DNA of 64,000 bases, from contig MTON01000024.1 in assembly GCA_002010665.1 (NCBI GenBank), positions 140,999-204,998 on the forward strand, given 5' to 3'. Position 1 is the stretch's first letter; each line of letters opens with the position of its first letter. Below the pieces are notes generated by a model. The model did not search any database, was not told the origin of the DNA, and saw only the letters and a program-made list of their open reading frames with translations. The stretch comes from Candidatus Aminicenantes bacterium JdFR-78 (GTDB taxonomy: Bacteria > Acidobacteriota > Aminicenantia > JdFR-78). Made by a program: the position numbers and the translations under genes. This document shows, piece by piece, positions 47,432 through 55,736 of the stretch.

Positions 47432-47977
47432 TTACTTTTTAGTAGATTTTTGTTTGGTATATTTTTGATTATATCTTCTTATTACCTCATCCGTAATATC
47501 AACAGCTGGGTCCCAATAAATTGCACCAGCATCTGCAAGGTCCACAATTAAAGTGTAGCCCTTTTCCTTTCCAATTTGCTGAATAATTGGTAATATTTCA
47601 TTTCTCATTTTTGTGAACAATCTGGCTCTAAGAGAGGCTATTTCTCTTTGTGAATCTTCCCAAAATCTCTGCCTTTCAGTTCTTTTTCTCTGTAATTCAT
47701 CTCCAAGCCTAGTAAGAGTATCTGGGTCAAGAGCAACTCTCTGTGTTGCAATTTTATTCTCAAGTTGCTGAATCTCTTTGTCCATTTTGTCCAGCTTGTT
47801 CTGCATTTCCTTAGTTTTTTTATCAAGTTGAGCAAGAACCTCTTTTCCTCGATTTGAATTAAAAAGAATTTTTTGAGAATCAACTACACCTATTTTTACT
47901 ATTTGTTGTGCATTAAGAAATGAAAAAGAGAGGATGAGGATTCCTAAAATTAGTAAAATCTTCCCTTTTACTTTCAT
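47432..47977 (-). CDS. OmpH/Skp family periplasmic chaperone
   Basis: A 181-residue protein with a signal peptide (about 1-23), the conserved strand KIGVVDSQKILFNSNRGKEV, a long coiled coil (about 50-120) forming the tentacles of Skp, and a C-terminal strand region. Skp trimers hold unfolded outer-membrane proteins on their way to BamA. It lies 12 bases downstream of bamA and 1 base upstream of fabZ, the usual order except for missing lpxD. Confidence 0.92.
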   Translation of the reverse strand: MKVKGKILLILGILILSFSFLNAQQIVKIGVVDSQKILFNSNRGKEVLAQLDKKTKEMQNKLDKMDKEIQQLENKIATQRVALDPDTLTRLGDELQRKRTERQRFWEDSQREIASLRARLFTKMRNEILPIIQQIGKEKGYTLIVDLADAGAIYWDPAVDITDEVIRRYNQKYTKQKSTKK

Positions 47978-47989
47978 ACTCGTACCTCC

Positions 47990-50296
47990 TTAAAAAGTTG
48001 TGCCAACACCAAACCTGACTGCAAAATGGGAGTCTGTTGGTCTTACAGTTCTTGGATTATATGCAAAAATTAATCTAAAAGGGATTCTTAAAGCTGGCAC
48101 AAAAATTCTTGCCTCAAGTCCCATAGAAGAATAAACATTTGAAAGACTTATTTTCTCATCAATCCCATAAGCATTTCCCATATCATAAAAAAGTATTAAT
48201 TGAAGGGGTCCGCCTACAGGAATTTTATATTCTGCATTAAAAACAAATGTTTTATTTCCTCCAATGTTTGCTCCTCTTTCATTTCTTGGTCCAATTGAAT
48301 AAATTTCAAATCCTCTAATTGATCTTTCTCCTCCAAGGTAAAATTTTTCCCAAAAGGGAAGTACCTGACCCTCTAATGGTTTCACATATTGTAATTCTAT
48401 GTGGAAACCAATAACGTGTTTCCTTAATGGTTTATACCATGTCCACTCCACACGAGGATTTATCAGACTTATGTCTCCTCCCAGAAAAGTTCCCCCTAAT
48501 CTTGCAGATACCAAATAAAGCGTTCCTCTTGTTGGATTAAGTGGACTATCCACAGTTGAACGATAAATGGTCCATGTCAAACTGCTAACTGTTCTCTCTG
48601 CAAGGGCATAATACGCATAATATGGATCATAAAACCATGGCAAATTTTCATTTATGTCACTTACTTTCACGCGTTCATAACCATAGGATATGTTTGTTCT
48701 CCAGAAACTCTTAATTCTTGCACCACATATAAAGCTGAATCCTTTACTTTTTCTATTATAAAGGAATGGAAGGTTAATCCATCTATCATAAATACTTCCA
48801 CCAAGAGAAATTGGATAATCAAGAAAATAGGGCTCTGTAAAACTGAATGAATAATTCTTTGTTCTTCCCCCTGTTAAAAGCATGATTTCAAAGGACTCAC
48901 CTGTTCCTAAGAAATTAACAGTAGAATAAGATAAAGAGACAAATGTCCCCTCATAACCACTGTATCCTGCTGAAAACTGAATATTTTGTCTCTGTAATTC
49001 TTTTACATATACTGTAACATCTATTTTGGTGTAATCTTTAGGATCAGGCTTTACGTCAGGCATTTTTTCAATTTCAACAAGTCCAAGCTGTTTCATTCTC
49101 ATTAGAGAGTTTTCAAATAAAAGAGTACTGAATCTATCCCCTTCTCTAAGTAAGAATTCTCTTCTTAAAACTTTATCCTTTGTGTAGTTATTTCCCTTGA
49201 ACTCTAATTTTCCAAGATAACAGATTTCATTTTCTCTTATTGCAAGTGTTAAATCAACTATTCTATCCTTTGGATTCAAATTTTCTATTGGGAAAATTTG
49301 GAAATAAAAATATCCCTGATATAAGTAAACTTTTCTAATTTCATCAATCCCATCCTCTATGGCTTTTGTGCTATAGAAATCTCCTTCCTTCAATTTAATA
49401 AATTTCCTAAGAATTTTTGAAGGTAAAGCCTTATTCCCCTCAAATTTAATTTTTCCAAGTCTGTACCGCGGTCCTCTTTTAATTGGGATTATGATTTTAA
49501 CCATTTTTTGTTTTTTAAGATAAAAAGTTCTTTTTTCAACTTCTACAATTTTAGGCTCTCCTACTTCAGCTTCCATATATCCAAGTTCCTTTAATTTTTT
49601 CTTAATATTTTCGAGATCCTTCTCAAGTTTAGCTCTTGAAAAGACATCCTTTTTCATTACCCAATAAAGTGGAGTATGAGGTTTTATTTCTTTCATAGCC
49701 CATATTAATTCGCTGGGACGTATTCCTTTAAGCCCTTCAAATTCAATACTCGCAACTCTTACTTTCGGTCCCTCATCAATTATAAAATTAACTTCAACCT
49801 CGTTTTTCCCTATTTTTTTTGTCTCCACTTTCACTTTACCATAAGGGAGACCTTTTTCTATTAATAGATCTTTAATCACTTTCTCAACTTTTTTAATTTT
49901 TACAGGATTATAATAGGAATAAGGAAGTAGAGAGACGTCCTCTTCTTTTAATTTATCAATTATTTCATCTTCCTTTACCTTTTTCCCACCCTTATAATTA
50001 ACAGCTTTAATGATTGGATTTTCCTTTACTATGATTTTTATTATTTTCCCATTCGCACCATCTTCCTCTTCCATTTTTAGATAGGAGAAGAATCCTGTAG
50101 ACCATAGAATTCTAAAGTCTTGCCTTAATTGGGAAGGATCAAAATAATCCCCTTCTTTTACAGTAAGATAATATAAAATTGTCTCGGAGGATACTCTGTC
50201 ATTCCCTATAATTTCTATTTTTTCAATTTTTTCCTGAGAAAAAGTGAATCCTGAAAATATTAAAAGTATAGTTACTAAAAATATGTACTTTTTCAT
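47990..50296 (-). CDS. bamA: Outer-membrane protein assembly factor BamA
   Basis: From ATG 50296 the product is 768 residues with a signal peptide (MKKYIFLVTILLIFSG…SQ). An in-frame extension to 50362 would put 22 residues before the signal and is less likely. Five POTRA domains (starting KIEKIEIIGNDRVSSETI) fill the first about 400 residues, followed by a 16-strand Omp85 barrel. The lid-lock motif region GGERSIRGFE and the C-terminal strand FAVRFGVGTTF with terminal Phe are present. It inserts beta-barrels into the outer membrane and heads the envelope operon. No strong ribosome-binding site is visible at either start. Confidence 0.93.
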   Translation of the reverse strand: MKKYIFLVTILLIFSGFTFSQEKIEKIEIIGNDRVSSETILYYLTVKEGDYFDPSQLRQDFRILWSTGFFSYLKMEEEDGANGKIIKIIVKENPIIKAVNYKGGKKVKEDEIIDKLKEEDVSLLPYSYYNPVKIKKVEKVIKDLLIEKGLPYGKVKVETKKIGKNEVEVNFIIDEGPKVRVASIEFEGLKGIRPSELIWAMKEIKPHTPLYWVMKKDVFSRAKLEKDLENIKKKLKELGYMEAEVGEPKIVEVEKRTFYLKKQKMVKIIIPIKRGPRYRLGKIKFEGNKALPSKILRKFIKLKEGDFYSTKAIEDGIDEIRKVYLYQGYFYFQIFPIENLNPKDRIVDLTLAIRENEICYLGKLEFKGNNYTKDKVLRREFLLREGDRFSTLLFENSLMRMKQLGLVEIEKMPDVKPDPKDYTKIDVTVYVKELQRQNIQFSAGYSGYEGTFVSLSYSTVNFLGTGESFEIMLLTGGRTKNYSFSFTEPYFLDYPISLGGSIYDRWINLPFLYNRKSKGFSFICGARIKSFWRTNISYGYERVKVSDINENLPWFYDPYYAYYALAERTVSSLTWTIYRSTVDSPLNPTRGTLYLVSARLGGTFLGGDISLINPRVEWTWYKPLRKHVIGFHIELQYVKPLEGQVLPFWEKFYLGGERSIRGFEIYSIGPRNERGANIGGNKTFVFNAEYKIPVGGPLQLILFYDMGNAYGIDEKISLSNVYSSMGLEARIFVPALRIPFRLIFAYNPRTVRPTDSHFAVRFGVGTTF

Positions 50297-50465
50297 AGTT
50301 TTTTTATAACATAGTAAATTCATTTTTTCAAATATAATCCTTCCCCAAATAACTTTTCGCATCTTGACTAATTCCAGTAAATCTGCTACCGTTAAATTCA
50401 GTCAGCGACTTTTAATTATTCTATTATATATCCTTCTGTCTGGATCATGAATAAGGAGGCTTATA

Positions 50466-51422
50466 ATGAAGTTAAAGAAATTTTATGAGAAGGCAGTGGA
50501 AATAGGAATTAAAAATGATTTAAGGCCAAAAGAAGAAATTCAAAAACTACTCAATGATGAAAAATCCAAATTTGAAAAACTACCCAATGAAGAGAGGGAA
50601 TTTTTTGACAGGGATAGACTTTTCAATCCTTACGCAGACACTCGAATTTTAAACGGTGATCCTGAAACCGAGGTACGGAGAATTATTGTTGGCATAGACA
50701 TGGAAATCGGTGAAATTCTTCTTACTTATCTTCTTAATCAAAGGGAAGAAAATAAAATAGACCTTATAATTTCCCATCATCCAGAAGGCACAGCTCTTGC
50801 TCAATTATATCAAGTTATGAAACTTCAATCAGATATTTTGGCTAGATTTGGGGTCACATTGAGTGTTGCTGAGCAATTAATGGAAAAAAGAATTAATGAA
50901 GTTGAACGCCGACTCCTTTCCCTGAACCATATCCGACATACAGAAGTAGCCCGTCTCCTTGGCATTCCAATGATGTGTATCCATACTCCTGCTGATAATT
51001 GTGTTACCAGTTATTTGAATAAACTTTTTGAAAAAGAAAAACCCTATCGTTTGAAAGACCTGCTCGAAATACTTAAAAATATACCTGAATATCGAATTTT
51101 TCAAAAGTACCAGATTTTTCCAAAAATAGTTAATGGCTCTGAAAACAATAAATGTGGAAAAATATATGTTGATATGACAGGAGGAACAGAGGGATCAAAG
51201 GAAATCTTCGATCAACTTGCAACTAGCGGAATAAGCACGCTTGTAGGAATGCATTATAGTGAAGAACATATAAAACAAGCAAAAAAAGCCAATGTGAATG
51301 TTATTATTGCAGGTCATATTCCAAGTGATGTTCTGGGACTTAATTTACTTTTTGATGAAATAGAAAAGGAAGAATCTCTTGAATTTGTAGAAATTTCAGG
51401 TTTCAAACGAATTCGCCACTAA
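50466..51422 (+). CDS. Divergent Nif3-like dinuclear metal protein
   Basis: A 318-residue protein with Nif3/DUF34 features: VGIDMEIGEILL, LIISHHPEGTAL (tandem His metal ligands) and, near the C-terminus, VGMHYSEEHIKQAKKANVNVIIAGHIPSD (second His cluster). The first about 75 residues form an N-terminal helical extension (KEEIQKLLNDE…) not present in standard Nif3. Nif3 proteins form toroidal hexamers with two metals; their function is still unclear (a GTP cyclohydrolase-like or metal-insertion role has been proposed). It has an AAGGAGG site and stands alone, divergent from bamA. Confidence 0.75.
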   Translation: MKLKKFYEKAVEIGIKNDLRPKEEIQKLLNDEKSKFEKLPNEEREFFDRDRLFNPYADTRILNGDPETEVRRIIVGIDMEIGEILLTYLLNQREENKIDLIISHHPEGTALAQLYQVMKLQSDILARFGVTLSVAEQLMEKRINEVERRLLSLNHIRHTEVARLLGIPMMCIHTPADNCVTSYLNKLFEKEKPYRLKDLLEILKNIPEYRIFQKYQIFPKIVNGSENNKCGKIYVDMTGGTEGSKEIFDQLATSGISTLVGMHYSEEHIKQAKKANVNVIIAGHIPSDVLGLNLLFDEIEKEESLEFVEISGFKRIRH

Positions 51423-51449
51423 TGAATTATTGAGAAATAGACCTAAATA

Positions 51450-52352
51450 TTATTGACTTCTTGCAAGAGCTATGAGAGCACGCATAAGCTTAAAACCTTC
51501 AATATAATCTTTGATGACAAAATAAACTGTTCTTCCATTTTTTCTTTTAACTCCTGGGATAAGCTCTGGATAATCCGCCTGATAGCTAAAATTGAATTCA
51601 AGTTCAAAAGTATAAGGTGGATCAAGTTTAAAAGGTTTGATTTTACTTCTTTTCTTCAAAGCTAATTTTGTTTTTTCTCTTAATAATTTAAAAGCCTTAT
51701 TTAAAGGCAAGCATTTTGCTGCATATCTTCCAATTCCTTCTTTTACTGGAACTACTTCAATTTCTTTACTAAGAAGTTCTTTAGCTTGAAAGCATACTTC
51801 TGAATCTCCCGAAACTAGAACCACAGGAACATCAAAATAGCCTGCAACAAGAGCGTTAATTCCTACTTCTGGCATTTCAATATTGTTTATTCTGATTGAG
51901 TAAATTGAGGAACCCGAGTATGTGTGATCTAAAACTCCATTTTTTGTTCCTGCTTTTGCATGATAACCTATGAAAATTACTGCATCAAAAGAATCGTCTA
52001 TTCCTTGCATCATACTGAGAGGTTTCGGCGAACCTGTTATTAGATATGCAGAAGGGTGAAGTTCGCTTAATATTATGTTTCTCATGCTTCCATGAGAATC
52101 ATTCACTACAATTTCTGTTGCTCCAGCATCAAGAGCACCCTGGATCACAGCATTGGTCTCCTCTATCATCCATTTACGAGCTATATTATAATCCTTACCT
52201 GCAGAAGAACTCTGCTCTCTATGCACAACTCCTGCTATTCCTTCCATATCTACTGAAATGTAAACCTTTAATTTTTCAGCAGAAATCAGATAATTATTCA
52301 CTGAAATTAAAATCAAAATAAAAATCAATACCCTAAAAATCTGCTTATTCAT
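51450..52352 (-). CDS. Exported M55 family D-aminopeptidase (DppA-like)
   Basis: This 300-residue zinc peptidase has a signal peptide (about 1-25) and then DppA motifs: YISVDMEGIAGV (Asp and Glu ligands), VNDSHGSM (His), IGYHAKAG (His), and a Glu in the central region. DppA from Bacillus releases D-alanine from short peptides, so a periplasmic form could recycle peptidoglycan peptides; this is an inference. It follows the PLP enzyme gene by 13 bases. Confidence 0.9.
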   Translation of the reverse strand: MNKQIFRVLIFILILISVNNYLISAEKLKVYISVDMEGIAGVVHREQSSSAGKDYNIARKWMIEETNAVIQGALDAGATEIVVNDSHGSMRNIILSELHPSAYLITGSPKPLSMMQGIDDSFDAVIFIGYHAKAGTKNGVLDHTYSGSSIYSIRINNIEMPEVGINALVAGYFDVPVVLVSGDSEVCFQAKELLSKEIEVVPVKEGIGRYAAKCLPLNKAFKLLREKTKLALKKRSKIKPFKLDPPYTFELEFNFSYQADYPELIPGVKRKNGRTVYFVIKDYIEGFKLMRALIALARSQ

Positions 52353-52365
52353 GATTTTCTCCTCC

Positions 52366-53445
52366 TTATCCCAATTTTTTCTTTAAAAAAGATATAAATT
52401 TTTCTCTATATGGAAAAAGTGCAGGAGTTCCTCCTGTATGAAGAAAAACTATATTCTCTCCTTCTCTAAAATATCCATTTTTAATTAGATCGAGCATTCC
52501 TGCCATAGCTTTTCCTGTATATACAGGATCAAGAAAGATACCCTCCTCTCGTGCAAGAAAAGCAATCGCTTGCGCTACCTCTTGATTAAGCACACCATAC
52601 CCTTCCTTTAAATAATCATCGAAAACAATTATCTCTTTATCTTCAATTTTTTCCTTGATGTTAATTGCTGATAAAGTATGTTCTATTATGTTTTTCACAT
52701 ATTTTCTCATTGTTTCTTTGTCTTCAGAGACGCATATTCCAACAATTCTTGTCCAGGGAGAAAGCAATTTTGCTCCAATTATTAAACCAGCCTGAGTGCT
52801 TCCTGAACCTGTTGCAATAATAACAGAATCAATTTTAATTTTTTCAGCCATTGTCTGTTCATATAATTCTAAAAATACCTCTAAATAAGCAATTGCTCCC
52901 AATGGAACACTCATTGAACCCTCAACTAAGGACCCCCCAATTGGAGCAATATATGGAGTATTTCCTTTTTGTTTTTCCTTTTTTACTATTTCCTCTACAA
53001 AGTCTTTTACATCACTAAGCTCCATTGTCTTTTTTTCTTTTTCAACTTCAATGATTTTAATTTCTGCATCCAAAATAAGATCAAGTAAAAGATTTCCATC
53101 GTATTCTTTTGAAAAAGCTGGTTTTTTAAAAAGCAATAACACTGGCTTTATTTTTAATTTCTTCGCTGCAGCTGTAAGCTGTCTGCACCAGTTAGATTGG
53201 ACTCCAGCCCATGTAATTACACAATTTGCTTTCTGGTGTAAAACATCAGCCATTATGAATTCTAATTTTCGAGTTTTATTCCCTCCAAAAGCCAACCCAG
53301 TTTGGTCATCTCTTTTAATAAAAATATTATAATATTTAAACATTGCAGAAAGATTATTTAATTTTTCAAATGGCGTAGGTAAAAATGAAAGTTTTACTCT
53401 TGGAAATTTTTTAATTTTATTTTTCAAATCCTGAATCGAAATCAT
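52366..53445 (-). CDS. PLP-dependent D-cysteine desulfhydrase / ACC deaminase family enzyme
   Basis: A 359-residue fold-type II PLP enzyme. The PLP lysine lies in GLAFGGNKTRKLEF, with IKRDDQTG just before it, and the phosphate-binding loop is ATGSGSTQAG. Family members degrade D-cysteine to pyruvate, sulfide and ammonia, or deaminate ACC. Pairing with an M55 D-aminopeptidase gene (13 bases downstream) suggests catabolism of D-amino acids, an inference. Sulfide released could also feed the homocysteine pathway encoded elsewhere in the window. Confidence 0.87.
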   Translation of the reverse strand: MISIQDLKNKIKKFPRVKLSFLPTPFEKLNNLSAMFKYYNIFIKRDDQTGLAFGGNKTRKLEFIMADVLHQKANCVITWAGVQSNWCRQLTAAAKKLKIKPVLLLFKKPAFSKEYDGNLLLDLILDAEIKIIEVEKEKKTMELSDVKDFVEEIVKKEKQKGNTPYIAPIGGSLVEGSMSVPLGAIAYLEVFLELYEQTMAEKIKIDSVIIATGSGSTQAGLIIGAKLLSPWTRIVGICVSEDKETMRKYVKNIIEHTLSAINIKEKIEDKEIIVFDDYLKEGYGVLNQEVAQAIAFLAREEGIFLDPVYTGKAMAGMLDLIKNGYFREGENIVFLHTGGTPALFPYREKFISFLKKKLG

Positions 53446-53467
53446 TTCCTTTCTCCTAGGTTTTCTA

Positions 53468-53776
53468 CTAATCCATTATATCTTTTTTTATCCTCTCAAA
53501 TTCCTCTCTATCAATTTCTCCTCGAGCATATCTCTTTTTAAGGATATCAAGAGCAGTTTCATCTTTACTTTGTTTAGCAAACCACTTAATAAAAAATATT
53601 AAGATAATAATTATTATTGCCCATCCCATAACCCAGATTATTCCCCATAAACCACTCCACACCCAGTTTTTTGTCCACCACCATATTTTTATTCCTTTCC
53701 TAAAGATTAATTTCTCTTTCTTTTCCTGATACTGCCTCAAGGGAACTAGCAAATTCTTCAGGTCTTTGAGATCCAA
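53468..53776 (-). CDS. Small SHOCT-domain membrane protein, start uncertain
   Basis: The well-supported part is a membrane helix (WGIIWVMGWAIIIIILIFF) followed by a C-terminal SHOCT domain (ALDILKKRYARGEIDREEFERIKKDI), a short module thought to mediate oligomerisation. The longest frame begins at a TTG (53776) that overlaps the upstream gene by 77 bases out of frame, so a shorter form is more likely; GTG 53662 gives 64 residues. An AGGAAAGGA stretch lies just after the upstream stop without a canonical in-frame start next to it. Function unknown. Confidence 0.6.
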   Translation of the reverse strand: MDLKDLKNLLVPLRQYQEKKEKLIFRKGIKIWWWTKNWVWSGLWGIIWVMGWAIIIIILIFFIKWFAKQSKDETALDILKKRYARGEIDREEFERIKKDIMD

Positions 53777-54227
53777 TTAATAATTGCTTTCCATCTATAA
53801 ATTCAATTTGAACTCCGCGATTTCCCCTAATATTATAGGCTTTTCCATGTTTTCCATAACGTATTCCCCATCCACCATATTCTTTAATAGGATGATAAGT
53901 TACAACTTTGAATTTTTTTATTCTCTCATAGGGAAATTTTTCAAAAGAAAAATGGAAAGGGTAAAAACGAATATAGAGTGCATCAGCTCGAACCTCTGTT
54001 ATAAGTTTTGTTGAAAAAAATAAAATAGGAAATCCAATTCCGAAAATTAACCAGAATATAACAACAATAATATCAGACACAGGTTCTTTCCCCAAAGGCT
54101 TTCCTAATAATACCTGTGTTCCAAACCAGTACCAGAAAAAACCAGAAATTGAAAGAATAAGAAGTCGAATCCATATTTGATTAAATCTCTGAACTTCTCT
54201 GAAATAGACAATTTTTGAATCAGGCAT
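53700..54227 (-). CDS. Integral membrane protein, DUF6141-like
   Basis: A 175-residue protein with two adjacent membrane helices (about 20-38 and 50-72) and a C-terminal PH-like beta domain (about 78-170, RADALYIRFYPFHFSFEKFPYERIKKF… IEFIDGKQLLIGSQRPEEFASSL). This layout matches small YdbT/PH-like and DUF6141 proteins. It is followed by the SHOCT protein gene, which may be its partner. Function unknown. Confidence 0.65.
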   Translation of the reverse strand: MPDSKIVYFREVQRFNQIWIRLLILSISGFFWYWFGTQVLLGKPLGKEPVSDIIVVIFWLIFGIGFPILFFSTKLITEVRADALYIRFYPFHFSFEKFPYERIKKFKVVTYHPIKEYGGWGIRYGKHGKAYNIRGNRGVQIEFIDGKQLLIGSQRPEEFASSLEAVSGKEREINL

Positions 54228-54295
54228 TTTGATTTTTCCTAAAATACTATAACTTCAACCTTTCCCTTTTTCAAGCGATAAAATAAAAAACTCGA

Positions 54296-54787
54296 TCATT
54301 CTTTTTTCGAATAAATAAATTCTTTTTTCAATGAATAAGTATACGGAAGATTTCTGTTTTTCCAACCATTAATAGTTCTGTGACCTTGTTCATCTTTTTC
54401 TCCTTCAAATCCCTCCTTTATACTGAATACATTGAGGAAACCCGCCTTTCTTGCAATGCTTGCAGCTTTTAAGCTTCTCTTACCACTTCGACAAATAAAA
54501 ATTAAAGTATCGGTTTTTGTAAAACGAGCTTTTAAATCTTGGATGAAATTTTTATTTGGTATTAATTTCTGTTTCTCTTCAGACCAGAACATTAAAGGGA
54601 TATTATACGCTTTTTCTGGATGTCCAATAAAAACATATTCTGCGATACTTCTTACATCAACCAGATACGTTCTTGGATTCTTGAGCATTTTGTAAGCCTC
54701 ATCAGGTAAAATTTCTTCAATATCTTGAGCAATAGAAAAACTAAAGATTGAGAGAAGAATAATAAAAAATAAATTTGACTTTCTCAT
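54296..54787 (-). CDS. Exported rhodanese-like domain protein
   Basis: I place the start at ATG 54787, where GAGGTGGG precedes it and a signal peptide (RKSNLFFIILLSIFSFSIAQ) follows; a longer frame to 54841 adds 18 residues before the signal. The mature 140 residues are a rhodanese domain with the active-site Cys in FICRSGKRSLKAA. Rhodaneses carry sulfane sulfur on this cysteine. The periplasmic location suggests sulfur or thiol handling outside the cytoplasm; the substrate is unknown. It is transcribed alone. Confidence 0.85.
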   Translation of the reverse strand: MRKSNLFFIILLSIFSFSIAQDIEEILPDEAYKMLKNPRTYLVDVRSIAEYVFIGHPEKAYNIPLMFWSEEKQKLIPNKNFIQDLKARFTKTDTLIFICRSGKRSLKAASIARKAGFLNVFSIKEGFEGEKDEQGHRTINGWKNRNLPYTYSLKKEFIYSKKE

Positions 54788-54927
54788 ACCCACCTCTTTT
54801 TTCTGAATTCTAAATTTTAACAAATTATATATCATTTCCATTGGACAGAGTCAATTTTTGGAAAAAATTATAAAAATTAATATTTGACAGGATAATTTTA
54901 TTTTTATAACTTTATATTTGAGTAAAA

Positions 54928-55323
54928 ATGAGTGAATATACTGAAAAACATGCAAAATCTGGATTAAAGGAAAAGTTACCCAAAATTGAATGTTTTCCTA
55001 ATCAATTTGAGGGATACGAAATAAAAATTGAAATTCCTGAATTTACCTCTGTATGCCCTAAAACCGGACTCCCTGATTTTGGAAAAATAACCATTAGATA
55101 CATGCCCGACAAATACTGTGTGGAATTAAAATCATTGAAAATGTATATTTTGGGTTACAGAAATCTTGGAATTTTTTATGAAAACGCAGTTAATAGGATA
55201 CTTGAAGACTTTGTTAAGGCTTGTAAACCAAAATGGGCAATTGTAACTGGTGAATTTAATCCAAGAGGAGGAATAAAGTCAATTGTTGAAGCAAGATATC
55301 CACGGAACAGAAGTGAAAAGTGA
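54928..55323 (+). CDS. queF: NADPH-dependent 7-cyano-7-deazaguanine reductase QueF (short type)
   Basis: A 131-residue unimodular QueF that reduces preQ0 nitrile to preQ1 amine in queuosine synthesis. The nucleophile Cys43 and Asp50 lie in TSVCPKTGLPDFG; the QueF signature ELKSLKMYILGYRNLGIFYENAVNRI is complete. It stands alone between an opposing rhodanese gene and ssrA; the queC/D/E genes are not nearby. No preQ1 riboswitch is recognisable in the 86 bases upstream. Confidence 0.95.
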   Translation: MSEYTEKHAKSGLKEKLPKIECFPNQFEGYEIKIEIPEFTSVCPKTGLPDFGKITIRYMPDKYCVELKSLKMYILGYRNLGIFYENAVNRILEDFVKACKPKWAIVTGEFNPRGGIKSIVEARYPRNRSEK

Positions 55324-55326
55324 GGT

Positions 55327-55355
55327 TTGACAATAAAAAAAATATATTCTATAAT
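55327..55355 (+). promoter_or_regulatory. Perfect consensus promoter of ssrA
   Basis: -35 TTGACA (55327-55332), a spacer of exactly 17 bases and -10 TATAAT (55350-55355), with a predicted start near 55362. The mature RNA begins at 55372. It starts 4 bases after the queF stop. Confidence 0.85.
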
Positions 55356-55371
55356 TTTAAAGTGATTGACT

Positions 55372-55721
55372 GGGGGCGAAAAGGGCTCGACGGAGATAAT
55401 GAGGCGGAAGCAGCATGCCGAGGTTCCACCAACCTCGTTAAAAAGGTGGAAAAAAAGAAGTGCAGAAACTCTGCCTGTCGCTGCCTAAAAAGTAAGGCAG
55501 CCATCCCTTTAGCCTTTTCCCGCGGGGCTTGAGGGATGTCGGTGAGCGGGATAGCGACCCGGATTTGTCCTGAGTCCGGGAAGCGAAACTTTATCAGGAC
55601 TAGTCGATGGGTGTTTTGCCTCTTCGAACCCCATCGATGAAGATTTAAGAAGAGGATAAGCATGTAGAACCTTCTCGCCGAAGATCTCCGGACGCGGGTT
55701 CGATTCCCGCCGCCTCCACCA
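55372..55721 (+). ncRNA. ssrA: Transfer-messenger RNA (tmRNA)
   Basis: The tRNA-like domain is formed by 5' GGGGGCG (55372-55378) pairing with 3' CGCCTCC (55711-55717), followed by A and encoded CCA, with a T-arm GCGGGTTCGATTCCCGC and the ssrA-typical GGCTCGACGG after the acceptor. Pseudoknot 1 is visible (stem 55419-55425/55431-55437; CCACC 55426-55430 with GGTGG 55445-55449). The resume codon is probably GCA at 55462 (position 91), encoding AETLPVAA and then TAA at 55486. The stem GCTGCC/GGCAGC closes around the stop. tmRNA with SmpB rescues stalled ribosomes and tags products for proteolysis. Confidence 0.95.
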
Positions 55722-55736
55722 CAATTAATAAAGATA

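Noticed and set aside
50297-50362. N-terminal extension of BamA to 50362
   Set aside because: It would place 22 charged and polar residues before the signal peptide; the signal begins at ATG 50296.
54842-54927. preQ1 riboswitch before queF
   Set aside because: The gap is only 86 AT-rich bases; no C-rich H-type pseudoknot core was found.
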